64,000 nucleotides of DNA from Pseudomonas anatoliensis (GCF_017976235.1 NZ_JACVHC010000009.1:186001-250000), one strand, 5' to 3'. Counted from the first letter of the stretch, positions 39,177 through 48,077 are shown. The notes: generated by a model from the letters alone, not told the origin. A program made the numbers and translations.

Positions 39177-41612
39177 TCAGAACTCGGGGGTGTACTTGAC
39201 GCTGAACATCACGTTGCGCGGGTCGCCGAAGTTGTTGTTGCCATTGAGCTGGTTGTAGGCGGCGGTGTAGTAGCGCTTGTCGAACAGGTTGTTGGCGTTC
39301 ACCGCCAGGCCGATTTCGTTGCTCAACTGGTAACCGAGACGGGCGCTCCAGACGGTGTAACCAGCGACGTCGTAAGTGTGTTCATAGCCAAGCGTATGGC
39401 TTTGGGTGGTGAAACCCAGGCCGGTGCTGACATGGTTCCAGTCGCCGCTGAACTGATAATCGCCCCACACCCGCAGCATGTGTTTCGGCGTCCAGGTGCT
39501 GAAGGTTTTGCCTTTTTCAGTCGGGTCGTCGAGGTACTTGGTGGTGTTGTAGGTGTAGCCGGCGAACAGTTGCAGGCCAGTCAGCACTTCGCCGCTGATC
39601 TCGGCTTCGATACCCTGGCTGCGAACTTTCCCGGCGGCCGTCGAGCAATACCAGTCGTCGCAAACCATGCCTGAAGCCAGGTCGTTGACTGCACGGTTTT
39701 CCTGGTCATAACGGAACACCGCCAACGACGTGTTGACCCGGCCGTCCATCAATTCGCCCTTAAGACCCACCTCGTAATTGCTGCCGATCACCGGTTTGAG
39801 CACGGAACCGTTAGCGTTGCGATTGGTTTGGGGTTCGAACACGTCGGTATAGCTGGCGTACACCGCCCACTCGCGGATCAAGTCGTAGACGATGCCCGCG
39901 TAAGGCGTGACTTCGCCGGTCTCGTTCGCGGTGCTTTGCGGTTCCTCGACAGCGACGTCACTGAACGCCATTTGCGTCCATGACTTGTAGCTGTAGTCGT
40001 ACCAACTGACGCGCGAACCCAGCACCAGCGTGAGTGATTCGACCGGTTTGACCCGCCAGCTGCCGTACAGGCCTTTTTGACGAATGTCGTATTCGCTCGG
40101 CGTTGCCCGGCCACCCGGGGTATTGAGCAAACCTTCGTAGCTGATTTCGGGACGGTCGTGGTTGATGTCGAAAATCGTGTCGCTGCTGTTGTTGAAGGTG
40201 CGAGCGAATTTATCGTCAGAGGTGAACTTGGCGTAGTTGCCGCCGAGCATCACTTCATGCTCCATCGACAGCGCTTCGAAATGCCCGGAGAGGTTCATGT
40301 CCAGACCGAGTTTGTTTGCGTCGAAATCCGTGACGAAATCGGCGTATTGCAAACCGCTGCCATCAGCTTGCACCCCGGCGCCGCTGGTTTGCGTGCGCTG
40401 GTTTTTCGATTTGTTGGTCTCGGTCATGCGCACCGCACCGACCTTGACGGCCCAGTCGTCGTTGAAGCGATGTTCCAGATCGGCGTAAACGGTAGTGACA
40501 TCAATGTCGGCATGGTTCCAGCGTGCACCACCGTAGGTGGAACGCGGCACGTTGAGCGGCTTGCCGTCGGCGTAACGTGGCAGGCCGCGGATCATTGGCC
40601 GTGATTCGCCATCCGAATGGCTGACCGCCACGCCGAGCGTGGTGTCATCGCTGACGTCGAAGTCCAGAGCGCCGTACAGCGAGTGAGTTTTGCTCCATTC
40701 GTAATCGACGAATGAATGGCTCTGATCTTCATCGGCGACAAAACGCCCGCGCACCGTGCCGGTCGAGTTCAACGGTCCGCCGGCATCCAGTTGCAAGCCG
40801 TAGTGATCCCACGAACCCGCCTTGCCGGTGACGGTTACGGTCGGGGTGTTCTGGCCGCGCTTGCGCACCAGATTGATCGCGCCACCGGGGCTGCCGGCGC
40901 CTTGCAGCAGGCCCGACGCGCCGCGCAGCACTTCCATGCGATCAAAGAAAATCAGGTCCTGCGTTGCCCAGTTGCCCAGCGCATAGGTATTGCGCGGGAT
41001 CGGCACGCCGTCGTACTGCCAGTCGTCGATCTGAAAACCGCGTGAGGTGAGGATCATGCCTTTGCCCACGCCCTGAAGGCCGACCAGACCGGTGGTTTTA
41101 TTGGCGGCGTCCTTGAGATCGGTGAGGTCCTGATCATCCATTTGTTTGCGGGTCATGACGGTGACCGACTGCGGAATTTCCTTGAGCGTGTGTGTGCCTT
41201 TGCCAATGGTCACCGCCCGCGAGGCATAGGAGCCCGATCCCTCGGTGGTGGCGTCGTTGCTGCGCTCGACAATGTTGGTGGCCCCCAGTTGCAGCGCTGC
41301 GCTGTTGTCAGTCACCGGTTCGACGCTGAAGTTGCCTTGCCCCGTGACGCGCAGTTGCAAGCCGCTGCCCGACAGCGCCTTTTGCAGCGCTTGTTCGGCG
41401 GGCATCCGGCCTATCACTGCCGGTGCCTGTTTGCCCTGCACCAGCGCAGGCTCCAGCGAAATGATCTGGCCGCTCTGGCCGGCAATCGCATTGAGCGTAT
41501 TGGCAAGGGCGCCGGCCGGCAAGTTGAAGCTCAGCTCTTGCGCCAGCGCTGAGCTTGCCAGGGTCGCGAGGGCAACGGCGAAGGGAAGGGTACGGGGCCA
41601 CGTGTTGAGCAC
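39177..41612 (-). CDS. TonB-dependent siderophore receptor with signalling (STN) domain
   Basis: 811 residues from a GTG at 41612 with AGGAG six bases upstream; longer frames lack a ribosome site. Signal peptide (LPFAVALATLASSALA), then a secretin/TonB short N-terminal domain (about 28-105: LSFNLPAGALANTLNAIAGQSG ... GLQLRVTGQGNFSV), a plug domain (PQSVTVMTRKQMDDQ, VPIPRNTYALGNW, MEVLRGASGLLQGAGSPGGAINLVRK) and a 22-strand barrel ending in NVMFSVKYTPEF with terminal Phe. FpvA/FoxA-like ferric-siderophore uptake; the STN domain signals to the FecR/FecI pair encoded just upstream. The siderophore is not identifiable. Confidence 0.92.
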   Translation of the reverse strand: MLNTWPRTLPFAVALATLASSALAQELSFNLPAGALANTLNAIAGQSGQIISLEPALVQGKQAPAVIGRMPAEQALQKALSGSGLQLRVTGQGNFSVEPVTDNSAALQLGATNIVERSNDATTEGSGSYASRAVTIGKGTHTLKEIPQSVTVMTRKQMDDQDLTDLKDAANKTTGLVGLQGVGKGMILTSRGFQIDDWQYDGVPIPRNTYALGNWATQDLIFFDRMEVLRGASGLLQGAGSPGGAINLVRKRGQNTPTVTVTGKAGSWDHYGLQLDAGGPLNSTGTVRGRFVADEDQSHSFVDYEWSKTHSLYGALDFDVSDDTTLGVAVSHSDGESRPMIRGLPRYADGKPLNVPRSTYGGARWNHADIDVTTVYADLEHRFNDDWAVKVGAVRMTETNKSKNQRTQTSGAGVQADGSGLQYADFVTDFDANKLGLDMNLSGHFEALSMEHEVMLGGNYAKFTSDDKFARTFNNSSDTIFDINHDRPEISYEGLLNTPGGRATPSEYDIRQKGLYGSWRVKPVESLTLVLGSRVSWYDYSYKSWTQMAFSDVAVEEPQSTANETGEVTPYAGIVYDLIREWAVYASYTDVFEPQTNRNANGSVLKPVIGSNYEVGLKGELMDGRVNTSLAVFRYDQENRAVNDLASGMVCDDWYCSTAAGKVRSQGIEAEISGEVLTGLQLFAGYTYNTTKYLDDPTEKGKTFSTWTPKHMLRVWGDYQFSGDWNHVSTGLGFTTQSHTLGYEHTYDVAGYTVWSARLGYQLSNEIGLAVNANNLFDKRYYTAAYNQLNGNNNFGDPRNVMFSVKYTPEF

Positions 41613-41680
41613 AACATTCTCCTGTTTGTTTTGAAGTGTCAGGAGATAGGTGGGATGAGAAATGAAAACCGGACACAAAC

Positions 41681-41693
41681 GAGAACGATTTTC
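41681..41693 (-). promoter_or_regulatory. Possible iron-regulated promoter element ahead of the receptor gene
   Basis: On the minus strand TGAAAATCGTTCTC lies about 70 bp ahead of the receptor GTG. It resembles half of a Fur box and also a FecI-type -35 region. Weak evidence; position is the main support. Confidence 0.3.
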
Positions 41694-41710
41694 AAAAAAA
41701 TGTTCGCCCA

Positions 41711-42679
41711 TCACTTTTTACTGATCAGGGTCAGCCAAGGGCCGTAGCGATCCACGCGAATCGGCAGGGTTTCGGCCAAGGCGCTGAAGGTGCGCTCGGC
41801 GTCATCCAGCGGGAATACGCCCTGCACCCGCAAGCCGCGAATATCCGGGGCCAGGCGTACGAACCCACGATGGTAAGGTCGCAGCGCAGCGACCACGTCT
41901 GCCAGTGATTCATCCAGTACATTCAACTTGCCGCTCAACCAGTCTGCGCGCCGACGTTCATCGCCGCTGGCCAGCGTGATGCCACGCGAGGAGAGGACCG
42001 CCGCCTGACCTTCCTTGACGATTTGCGTTGTGCCGTTGAACAAACGGGCTTCAACCGAATGCTGCAACACCACGAGGCGGCTGGCGTCCGGTTCCTGGGC
42101 TACCAGAAAACGCGTGCCCAGTGCACGCATTTCGCCCTCGGCGGTGCGCACGACCAAAGGCCGACGAGCATCTGGCGCGACATCAATTACCAATTCACCA
42201 TGACGCAGGATGATCACGCGTTGCGCGTCATCGAAGCGCAGATCCACCGCACTGTCGGCGTTCAGGCTCAGGCGACTGCCATCGGCCAGATTGAAGTGCT
42301 GCCGCTGGCCGCGCCCGGTGTGCAGGTCCGCCAGCAGCGTTTCACCCAAGCGGGTTTTGCTGCCCAGCAGCAGGCCGCCGCCGAGCAGCCCGAGACCGGC
42401 GATGACGCGCAAGGCATCACGCCGCGAAGCCTGCGGCTGCAACAGAATCTGCCGGGCTTCACCGGCCTGGCCGGGCACGCGTCGATCCAGTGCGCGAACC
42501 GTGTTGAACGAACCGCCGAGGCGTTCCTGCAAGGTGTCCCACGCCTGTCTGTGCGCAGAATCCATCGCCAGCCAGGCGTTGAAGCGTTCGTTGAGCGCAG
42601 TGTCAGGCGTGCCGGCGCGCAGCTTGACCATCCAGTCGATGGCTTGCTCGCTGACAGGGTCGAGGCGGGTTTTGCTCAC
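41711..42679 (-). CDS. FecR-family anti-sigma/sigma regulator
   Basis: 322 residues from a GTG at 42679 that overlaps the FecI stop (GTGA). An N-terminal DUF4880-like cytosolic part (DPVSEQAIDWMVKLRAG, FNAWLAMDSAHRQAWDTLQ), one membrane segment (ALRVIAGLGLLGGGLLLGS, about 88-107), and the periplasmic FecR domain (LADGSRLSLNADSAVDL, GELVIDVAPDARRPLVVRTAEGEMRALGTRF). It passes the signal from the loaded receptor to the ECF sigma factor. Middle gene of the sigma-FecR-receptor set. Confidence 0.93.
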   Translation of the reverse strand: MSKTRLDPVSEQAIDWMVKLRAGTPDTALNERFNAWLAMDSAHRQAWDTLQERLGGSFNTVRALDRRVPGQAGEARQILLQPQASRRDALRVIAGLGLLGGGLLLGSKTRLGETLLADLHTGRGQRQHFNLADGSRLSLNADSAVDLRFDDAQRVIILRHGELVIDVAPDARRPLVVRTAEGEMRALGTRFLVAQEPDASRLVVLQHSVEARLFNGTTQIVKEGQAAVLSSRGITLASGDERRRADWLSGKLNVLDESLADVVAALRPYHRGFVRLAPDIRGLRVQGVFPLDDAERTFSALAETLPIRVDRYGPWLTLISKK

Positions 42680-43182
42680 GGTGCCATCTCGCACAAATAG
42701 CATTGGCGCATCGCCTGTTTCATGTAGCGGCTGACGGTGCGCTCCGACAGGCCGAGTTTCTGCGCAATCGCCACGTAACTCAGGCCGTCCAGTTGGCTGT
42801 AGAGGAAGGTGGTTTTGACGATCAACGGCAAACCATCGATGGCGCGGTCGATCGCGACCAGGGCTTCGATCAATTGCAGTTGTTCTTCAGGGGAGGGCGC
42901 CAATGCTTCAGGCAGAGCGGACAACCGCTCAAGGTAGGCCAGTTCCAGCTTGCGCCGACGATGACGATCAAAGATCAACCGGCGTGCGATGGTCGACAGG
43001 TAAGCACGCGGTTGCTCGATGCTGTCCGGATCGACGCGGGCCGCCAGCAGTTGGCAAAACGTATCGGCGGCGGTGTCCTCGGCGTCCGCGTGGTTGCGCA
43101 CATGACGATTGATATGCTGCAACAACCATCGATGATGATCACTGAAAAAGTATCCCAGCTTGCTGGACGGAGGAGATTGCAC
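42676..43182 (-). CDS. ECF sigma factor, FecI family
   Basis: 168 residues from a GTG start. Sigma-70 region 2 is GYFFSDHHRWLLQHINRHVRNHADAEDTAADTFCQLLA with RAYLSTIARRLIFDRHRR, and region 4 is LPLIVKTTFLYSQLDGLSYVAIAQKLGLSERTVSRYMKQAMRQC. It should direct transcription of the downstream receptor gene in response to the siderophore. A Fur-box-like site overlaps its promoter region (43203-43221), which would tie expression to iron starvation. Confidence 0.93.
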   Translation of the reverse strand: MQSPPSSKLGYFFSDHHRWLLQHINRHVRNHADAEDTAADTFCQLLAARVDPDSIEQPRAYLSTIARRLIFDRHRRRKLELAYLERLSALPEALAPSPEEQLQLIEALVAIDRAIDGLPLIVKTTFLYSQLDGLSYVAIAQKLGLSERTVSRYMKQAMRQCYLCEMAP

Positions 43183-43202
43183 TGGTGAGCTTTCCAGATG
43201 TT

Positions 43203-43221
43203 AGTGAGAATCTCTCTCAAT
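43203..43221. promoter_or_regulatory. Fur-box-like site ahead of fecI
   Basis: On the minus strand the sequence ATTGAGAGAGATTCTCACT contains inverted TGAGA/TCTCA arms and agrees well with the Pseudomonas Fur consensus AATGAGAATGATTCTCATT. It is centred about 30 bp ahead of the fecI start, as expected for iron repression. Confidence 0.65.
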
Positions 43222-43278
43222 ACTACCTGTGTGGCCAGAGCCAGTGCAATCAGTCTGTAGCGCCCGACGCATTCACCG

Positions 43279-44202
43279 CTAAAGCTCCGCCCACTGATCA
43301 CGGTATTGCAGCAGAAAATCGACGAAGGCCCGCACGTGTTGGGGCACGTAGCGCCCGTGCGGATACAGCAAGGTGTAAGGCCGGGAACGACCTTTATAGG
43401 GCTGCAGGACCTCGACGAGACGGCCGTCCGCCAATTCCTGTTCGACAATGAATTTGTAGGTCTGGAACACCCCGGCACCATGCTTGGCCAGCGTCACGCC
43501 ACCGAGCACATCGTCAGAACAGGAATAACCGCCGTCCGAAATAATCTCGCGATCGCTGCCGTTTTCCTGAAACAGCCATGAAATCCGCCGTCCGCTGCTG
43601 GGCAGTTCAAACTGGATGCACTCGTGTTCCGCCAGATCCTCCAGCGTCTGCGGCGTACCGGCCTTGTGCAAATACTCGGGCGAGGCGACCACCACCAGTT
43701 TGGCGTCCTCTAAAAGGCGCGCAATCATCGTCGAGTCGGGTTGGGCGCGCACGCGGATCGCCAAATCGTAGCCCTCCGCGACGAAGTCGATGTTGCGATT
43801 ACCCAAGTGGATATCGACGGTGACGTCGGGGTGCAGCGCACGAAACTTTGGCAGCAGCGGCAGGATGCGGTGATGCCCGTAAGTGGTCGGCAGGCTGATG
43901 CGCAATCGTCCTGAGGTACTTGTCTGTGCGCCCATGACCTCTTGTTGAGCTTCGACCAGTTGGGTCAGCGCCTGGCTGCACTGGACGAAGAAGTTTCTAC
44001 CGGCCTCGGTCAAGCGAATGCTGCGCGTGGTTCGCGCGAAGAGCCGAGCACCGAGCCGTTGTTCCAGACGCAGAATCGACCGGCTCACCGCTGCCGGAGT
44101 TACCCCGGCGAGCTGCGCAGCCGCGGTGAAGCTGCCCGCTTCGGCGGCGAGGCAAAAGAGTTCGATACTGCCTAACTGCAAGTCTTCAAAGTGGCGCTTC
44201 AT
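43279..44202 (-). CDS. LysR-family transcriptional regulator
   Basis: 307 residues. HTH: LGSIELFCLAAEAGSFTAAAQLAGVTPAAVSRSILRLEQRLGARLFARTTRSIRLTEAG, of the CrgA/DsdC-like branch, then the effector domain with SGRLRISLPTTYGHHRILPLLPKF and FVAEGYDLAIRVRAQPDS. It lies downstream of the tautomerase-DsbA-SDR operon on the same strand, separated by a strong terminator, so it has its own promoter; whether it controls that operon is open. Confidence 0.92.
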   Translation of the reverse strand: MKRHFEDLQLGSIELFCLAAEAGSFTAAAQLAGVTPAAVSRSILRLEQRLGARLFARTTRSIRLTEAGRNFFVQCSQALTQLVEAQQEVMGAQTSTSGRLRISLPTTYGHHRILPLLPKFRALHPDVTVDIHLGNRNIDFVAEGYDLAIRVRAQPDSTMIARLLEDAKLVVVASPEYLHKAGTPQTLEDLAEHECIQFELPSSGRRISWLFQENGSDREIISDGGYSCSDDVLGGVTLAKHGAGVFQTYKFIVEQELADGRLVEVLQPYKGRSRPYTLLYPHGRYVPQHVRAFVDFLLQYRDQWAEL

Positions 44203-44248
44203 AATCGATTACACCGAGTCTCAACGGATATTTCATCCCGGTATTTAC

Positions 44249-44296
44249 CACAACAAACGGCACCGCCGGTATAGACCGACGGTGCCGTTTGTTGTG
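44249..44296 (-). terminator. Perfect 17-bp stem terminator after the SDR gene
   Basis: CACAACAAACGGCACCG at 44249-44265 and its exact complement at 44280-44296 around a 14-base loop. It begins 18 bp after the SDR stop codon and ends before the LysR start; the U-run is short, so it may act with Rho or protect the 3' end. Confidence 0.8.
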
Positions 44297-44314
44297 GCAA
44301 GGACAGCGGCTGGA

Positions 44315-45025
44315 TCAATGACCCGCGCTCTGGCCGCCGTCGACGTGCAGGATCTCGCCCGTGACAAAGTTCGCGTTATCCAGATAGAGGATCGCTTGCA
44401 CGATGTCATCAATCTCGCCCATATGGCCAACCGGGTGGAGATTGCCCAGCGCTTCGTGGGTTTCCACGCCGTGCATTGGGGTCTTGATGATGCCCGGCGA
44501 AACCGCGTTGACCCGAATGCCGCGCTTGGCGTACTCGATGGCCAGCGATTTGGTTGCCGCGTTGATGCCACCCTTGGTCAGCGAAGCCAGCACCGAAGGC
44601 ACGCCGTCAATCGCGTGGTCGACCAGGCTGGTGGTGACGCTGACGACATGGCCGCTACGGTTTTTTTCCATCTCGGCAATGGCCAGTTGGGTGATGTAGA
44701 AGAAGCCGCTCATGTTGGTCGCCACGACCTGGGCGTAATCTTCTTTGCTGTAATCGGTGAACGGCTTGGCGACGAAGATGCCCGCGTTGTTGACCAGTGT
44801 GTCGATGCGACCAAAGCGTGCAACGGCTTCACGGATAACCCGCTCGGCGGTTTGCGGATCAGCGATGTCGCCAGCGACGGTCAGAATATCCGGGTCTGAC
44901 GACGGTTTGACGGAGCGAGACGTCGCGACAACCTGATACCCGCGATCGCGAAAACCCTTGACCAGGCCAGCGCCAATGCCTTGCGAGGCGCCGGTAACCA
45001 CTACAACTTTATTGGAAGTGCTCAT
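44315..45025 (-). CDS. Short-chain dehydrogenase/reductase lacking the catalytic tyrosine
   Basis: 236 residues from the ATG at 45025 (GAGGAA upstream). Classical SDR features: VVVTGASQGIGAGL (TGxxxGxG, 11-18), DTLVNNAGIF (NNAG), an S in VVSVTTSLVDH near 129-133 and VNAVSPGIIKTPM. However, the usual YxxxK reads A147-S-L-T-K151 (PSVLASLTKGGINAATKS), so the catalytic Tyr is absent while the Lys is kept. It may be a non-classical SDR or use another residue. Last gene of a tautomerase, DsbA, SDR operon. Confidence 0.87.
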   Translation of the reverse strand: MSTSNKVVVVTGASQGIGAGLVKGFRDRGYQVVATSRSVKPSSDPDILTVAGDIADPQTAERVIREAVARFGRIDTLVNNAGIFVAKPFTDYSKEDYAQVVATNMSGFFYITQLAIAEMEKNRSGHVVSVTTSLVDHAIDGVPSVLASLTKGGINAATKSLAIEYAKRGIRVNAVSPGIIKTPMHGVETHEALGNLHPVGHMGEIDDIVQAILYLDNANFVTGEILHVDGGQSAGH

Positions 45026-45074
45026 GATGAATTCCTCATTGAATCGATAGGGATTGGGTAGAAAAATCTGCAAA

Positions 45075-45731
45075 TCAGGCCTGAGAGGTTTCTCGTGCCG
45101 CCTGCCGTAACGCTTGCTGGTATTCGGCGACCGAGTGCGATCCGGACATCAGTTCTCGGTCATTGAGCACCATTGCCGGGACCGAGTTGATGCCTCGCGC
45201 CTGGTAAAACTGCTGAAGCTCGCGGACCTCCTGACTGAACTCGCCGCTCGCCAATACTTCTTGCGCACGCCGGGTGTCGAGACCGACTTCGCCCGCCAGA
45301 TTCACCAGCGTTTGCGCGTCATCCGGGTTCTTGCCGTCGGTGAAGTAGGCTCGCAACAGAGCTTTCTTCAGTGCGCGTTGACGGCCTTCGATGTGTGCCC
45401 AAAACAACAGGCGATGCGCATTGAACGTGTTGAAAAAATGACTGCGTTTTTCCAGATCGAAAGTGAACCCGATGTCTTTGCCGCGTTGAATGATCATCGC
45501 GTTGCGCTCTGCCACTTGCTGAGCGCTACGGCCATATTTGCGCATCATGTGCTCGACGGCGTGTTCACCGGCGGCCGGCATATCCGGGTTCAGCTCGAAC
45601 GGTTTGTAGGTCAGTTCAACATCGATCTCACCGGCCAGATTCGCAATCGCTTGCTCAAGTGCCGTAGCGCCCAAGGCGCACCATGGGCAGACCACATCCG
45701 AGACAAAGTCGATTTTTACCGTGCGGCTCAT
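45075..45731 (-). CDS. DsbA-family oxidoreductase (FrnE-like)
   Basis: 218 residues, cytosolic thioredoxin-fold protein of the FrnE group: VDFVSDVVCPWCALG-type motif here reads FVSDVVCPWCALGATALEQA with C15 and C18, a helical insertion (HMMRKYGRSAQQVAERNAMI), and the late cis-proline segment GINSVPAMVLNDRELMSGS. Probably a disulfide isomerase/oxidoreductase or 2-hydroxychromene isomerase-like enzyme. Its start overlaps the tautomerase stop (ATGA), and it is 49 bp upstream of the SDR gene. Confidence 0.92.
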   Translation of the reverse strand: MSRTVKIDFVSDVVCPWCALGATALEQAIANLAGEIDVELTYKPFELNPDMPAAGEHAVEHMMRKYGRSAQQVAERNAMIIQRGKDIGFTFDLEKRSHFFNTFNAHRLLFWAHIEGRQRALKKALLRAYFTDGKNPDDAQTLVNLAGEVGLDTRRAQEVLASGEFSQEVRELQQFYQARGINSVPAMVLNDRELMSGSHSVAEYQQALRQAARETSQA

Positions 45732-45943
45732 GACTGTTCGTCCGCTAGCTGCTGGCGGTACTCGGTGGTGGTGATACCGGCGTAACCCCAGTTATCCGTG
45801 TCGACTTCTTCAATCACGATGTGCGTGAGTTTTGGGTCCTTGTTGAGTACTCGCTCCATCGTCTCGGTGATCTCTTTGATCACCTGGGCTTTTTGCTCGC
45901 GAGTGACGCCGTCACGGGTGATGCGTACGCTGATGAAAGGCAT
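45728..45943 (-). CDS. 4-oxalocrotonate tautomerase family protein
   Basis: 71 residues from the ATG at 45943, which leaves Pro as the first residue after Met (MPFISVRITRDGVTREQKAQ), the catalytic base of the family; GGAG lies 8-11 bases upstream. Longer frames would bury this proline. The length and sequence (IKEITETMERVLNKDPKLTHIVIEEVDTDNWGYAG) fit small 4-OT/PptA-like tautomerases. First gene of the operon with DsbA-like and SDR genes. Confidence 0.9.
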   Translation of the reverse strand: MPFISVRITRDGVTREQKAQVIKEITETMERVLNKDPKLTHIVIEEVDTDNWGYAGITTTEYRQQLADEQS

Positions 45944-46198
45944 TGGAGTAACTCCATTAGCCAGCCTGTCGGGATGATGGGCTGCTGTTGGAGTGAACTT
46001 TAAGAAGTGGCGCGTGATTGATAAATACGCCTTGAGGTACTTCATTTGTGATGTGGTGTATCAAATCGAAAGGAGCGAACCCTGCGGGATTCTTCCACTG
46101 AGGGCGATAGCGGGGGGGAGTCATTCAGAAGCCTTGGTCACAACGGATGTGCGCCCAGGATGGAAGCGAAGCGATCAGTGCTGTCAGGCGTCCGCCAT

Positions 46199-46894
46199 TC
46201 AAGCCAATAAATCGGTGATCCATTGCGCCTGTTGCGCGATCTCTTGAACTTTCGCTTCGGGCAACGCCTGCCGCGCTCGGGCGAACTGGCTCAGGGTCTT
46301 TTGTTTCTCGCGAAGGATGCGCTGCCACTTGCTCAGGAACGCCGGGCTGCGCGCCTGCATCTGCAGTGGCCCGAAGTACAACTCTGGCCCCGTGTAGGCG
46401 ACGGGGTCTGCACGCTCGGCAACGATGATTTCGTAGTAGAAGCGGTTTTCCCACAGCAGTTCTTCGCAGAGGATGCGGTAGCCGTTATCCATCAGCCATT
46501 GGCGCAGGGGTTGCTCGCCGCCGTTGGGTTGCAGGATCAGGCGTTCGGTGCCGCTAAGCTGCGCTTTGCCGCTGTCGAGAATGTCGCGGATGGTTTCGCC
46601 GCCCATGCCGCAAATGCTGATCGCGGTGATTGCGTCGCCAGGCTCGATTGCCGCCAGGCCGCTGGCATGACGCACGGTGATGTGCTGTTCAAGATCGTTC
46701 TCGCGCACCGTGCGTTCAGCCGAGCGGAACGGCGTCAACGCCACTTCGCCAGCCACTGCCGCTGCAATCACGCCACGACGCATCAGCGCCACCGGCAGAT
46801 AGCCGTGATCCGAGCCGATATCGGCCAGTCGCGCGCCGGCGGGCACGTGCGCCGCCACGCGCTCCAGACGCATGGACAATGTGTGTTCGTTCAA
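46199..46894 (-). CDS. trmK: tRNA (adenine(22)-N1)-methyltransferase TrmK-like
   Basis: 231 residues from a TTG at 46894 with AGGGG six bases upstream; an earlier TTG (46939) lacks a ribosome site. SAM-binding motif I is ARLADIGSDHGYLPVAL; further family motifs are AGEVALTPFRSAERTV, AITAISICGMGGETIRDIL (GMGG) and LILQPNGGEQPLRQWLMDNGY (QPN). In Bacillus TrmK methylates A22 of tRNA; whether the Pseudomonas protein has the same target is unknown. Stand-alone gene. Confidence 0.85.
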   Translation of the reverse strand: MNEHTLSMRLERVAAHVPAGARLADIGSDHGYLPVALMRRGVIAAAVAGEVALTPFRSAERTVRENDLEQHITVRHASGLAAIEPGDAITAISICGMGGETIRDILDSGKAQLSGTERLILQPNGGEQPLRQWLMDNGYRILCEELLWENRFYYEIIVAERADPVAYTGPELYFGPLQMQARSPAFLSKWQRILREKQKTLSQFARARQALPEAKVQEIAQQAQWITDLLA

Positions 46895-47147
46895 CGACAA
46901 CCCCTGTTCAACACTGACCTGCGGCACTGATGGCCGCAAAAGGGGTGCGACTTTGTCGAGCTACGCGTTTCCTGTCAAATCCCGGCGACAGGGGCAACGT
47001 TGCGACCCGGACGTGAAGTCGTGAATTCCCGAGCAATGCTTGCCTGATCCTGTGCGTCTTTGTGACGTTGCACGGACAGACGAGCGCGGCGTTTGCGGGT
47101 AATCTGCCGGCTCGCTGACTAAAACAAGACAAAAACAGGAGTCATTG

Positions 47148-48077
47148 ATGCAACCGATCCGTCTCGGTCTGGTGGGCTACGGCAAGATTGCCCAGGATCA
47201 ACATGTCCCGGCGATCAACGCCAATCCTGCATTCCAGTTGGTGTCTGTCGCCACACAGGGCAAGCCTTGCGCCGGCGTGGAGAATTTCCAGTCCCTGAGC
47301 GAGTTGCTCGCCAACGGCCCGCAAGTTGATGCGATCGCGTTCTGCACGCCGCCCCAAGGGCGCTTTGCCTTGGTGCAAGAGGCGCTGGCTGCCGGCAAAC
47401 ATGTGCTGGTGGAAAAGCCGCCGTGCGCCACATTAGGTGAGGCCATGGCGTTGGTCAGCCTGGCCGGGCAGCAAGGCGTCAGCGCGTTGTTCGCCTGGCA
47501 TTCGCGCTACGCCCCCGGCATTGCCGCCGCCCGCGAGTGGCTCGCCACGCGCACTCTGCAAAGCGTGCAGATCGACTGGAAGGAAGACGTGCGCAAATGG
47601 CACCCCGGCCAGACCTGGATCTGGCAACCGGGCGGTTTGGGCGTATTCGATCCGGGCATCAATGCTTTGTCGATTGTCACGCACTTGCTGGCGCTACCGT
47701 TATTTGTCGAGTCCGCCGAACTGCGCGTTCCCGAAAACTGCCAGTCACCGATTGCCGCGTCGATCAAAATGTCAGACGCGCGCCACCTCGATGTACGCGC
47801 CGAATTCGACTTCGACCACGGCCACGACGAACTCTGGAGCATCGAAATTCGTTGCGCCGAAGGGGTGTTGCGACTGGACAATGGTGGGGCGTTGTTGAGC
47901 ATCGACGGCGTGCGCCAGGCCGTTTCGGAGGAGGGTGAATATGCCGCGGTGTATCGGCACTTCCAGCAACTGATCGATGACAAGAGCAGCGACCTCGACC
48001 TGCAACCGCTGCGGTTGGTGGCGGATAGTTTCTTCGTCGGCAGTCGCGTCTCAGTTGCCCCGTTCTACGACGCATAA
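47148..48077 (+). CDS. gal: D-galactose 1-dehydrogenase (Gfo/Idh/MocA family)
   Basis: 309 residues. The N terminus MQPIRLGLVGYGKIAQDQHVP and the middle TRTLQSVQIDWKEDVRKWHPGQ match, as I recall it, the characterised P. fluorescens galactose dehydrogenase, which oxidises D-galactose to galactonolactone with NAD(P)+. Rossmann loop GYGKIA near residues 10-15, the HVLVEKPPCATLGE block with the conserved EKP, and GGLGVFDPGINALSI with the active-site Asp. The ATG at 47148 (AGGAG upstream) is preferred over the TTG one codon earlier. Single gene with its own terminator; no other De Ley-Doudoroff genes are adjacent. Confidence 0.85.
   Translation: MQPIRLGLVGYGKIAQDQHVPAINANPAFQLVSVATQGKPCAGVENFQSLSELLANGPQVDAIAFCTPPQGRFALVQEALAAGKHVLVEKPPCATLGEAMALVSLAGQQGVSALFAWHSRYAPGIAAAREWLATRTLQSVQIDWKEDVRKWHPGQTWIWQPGGLGVFDPGINALSIVTHLLALPLFVESAELRVPENCQSPIAASIKMSDARHLDVRAEFDFDHGHDELWSIEIRCAEGVLRLDNGGALLSIDGVRQAVSEEGEYAAVYRHFQQLIDDKSSDLDLQPLRLVADSFFVGSRVSVAPFYDA

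Noticed and set aside
45993..46247. 84-residue plus-strand open frame upstream of the tautomerase operon
   Set aside because: Odd composition (Cys-rich, no domain) and it overlaps the 3' end of trmK; the region is more likely the promoter of the tautomerase operon.
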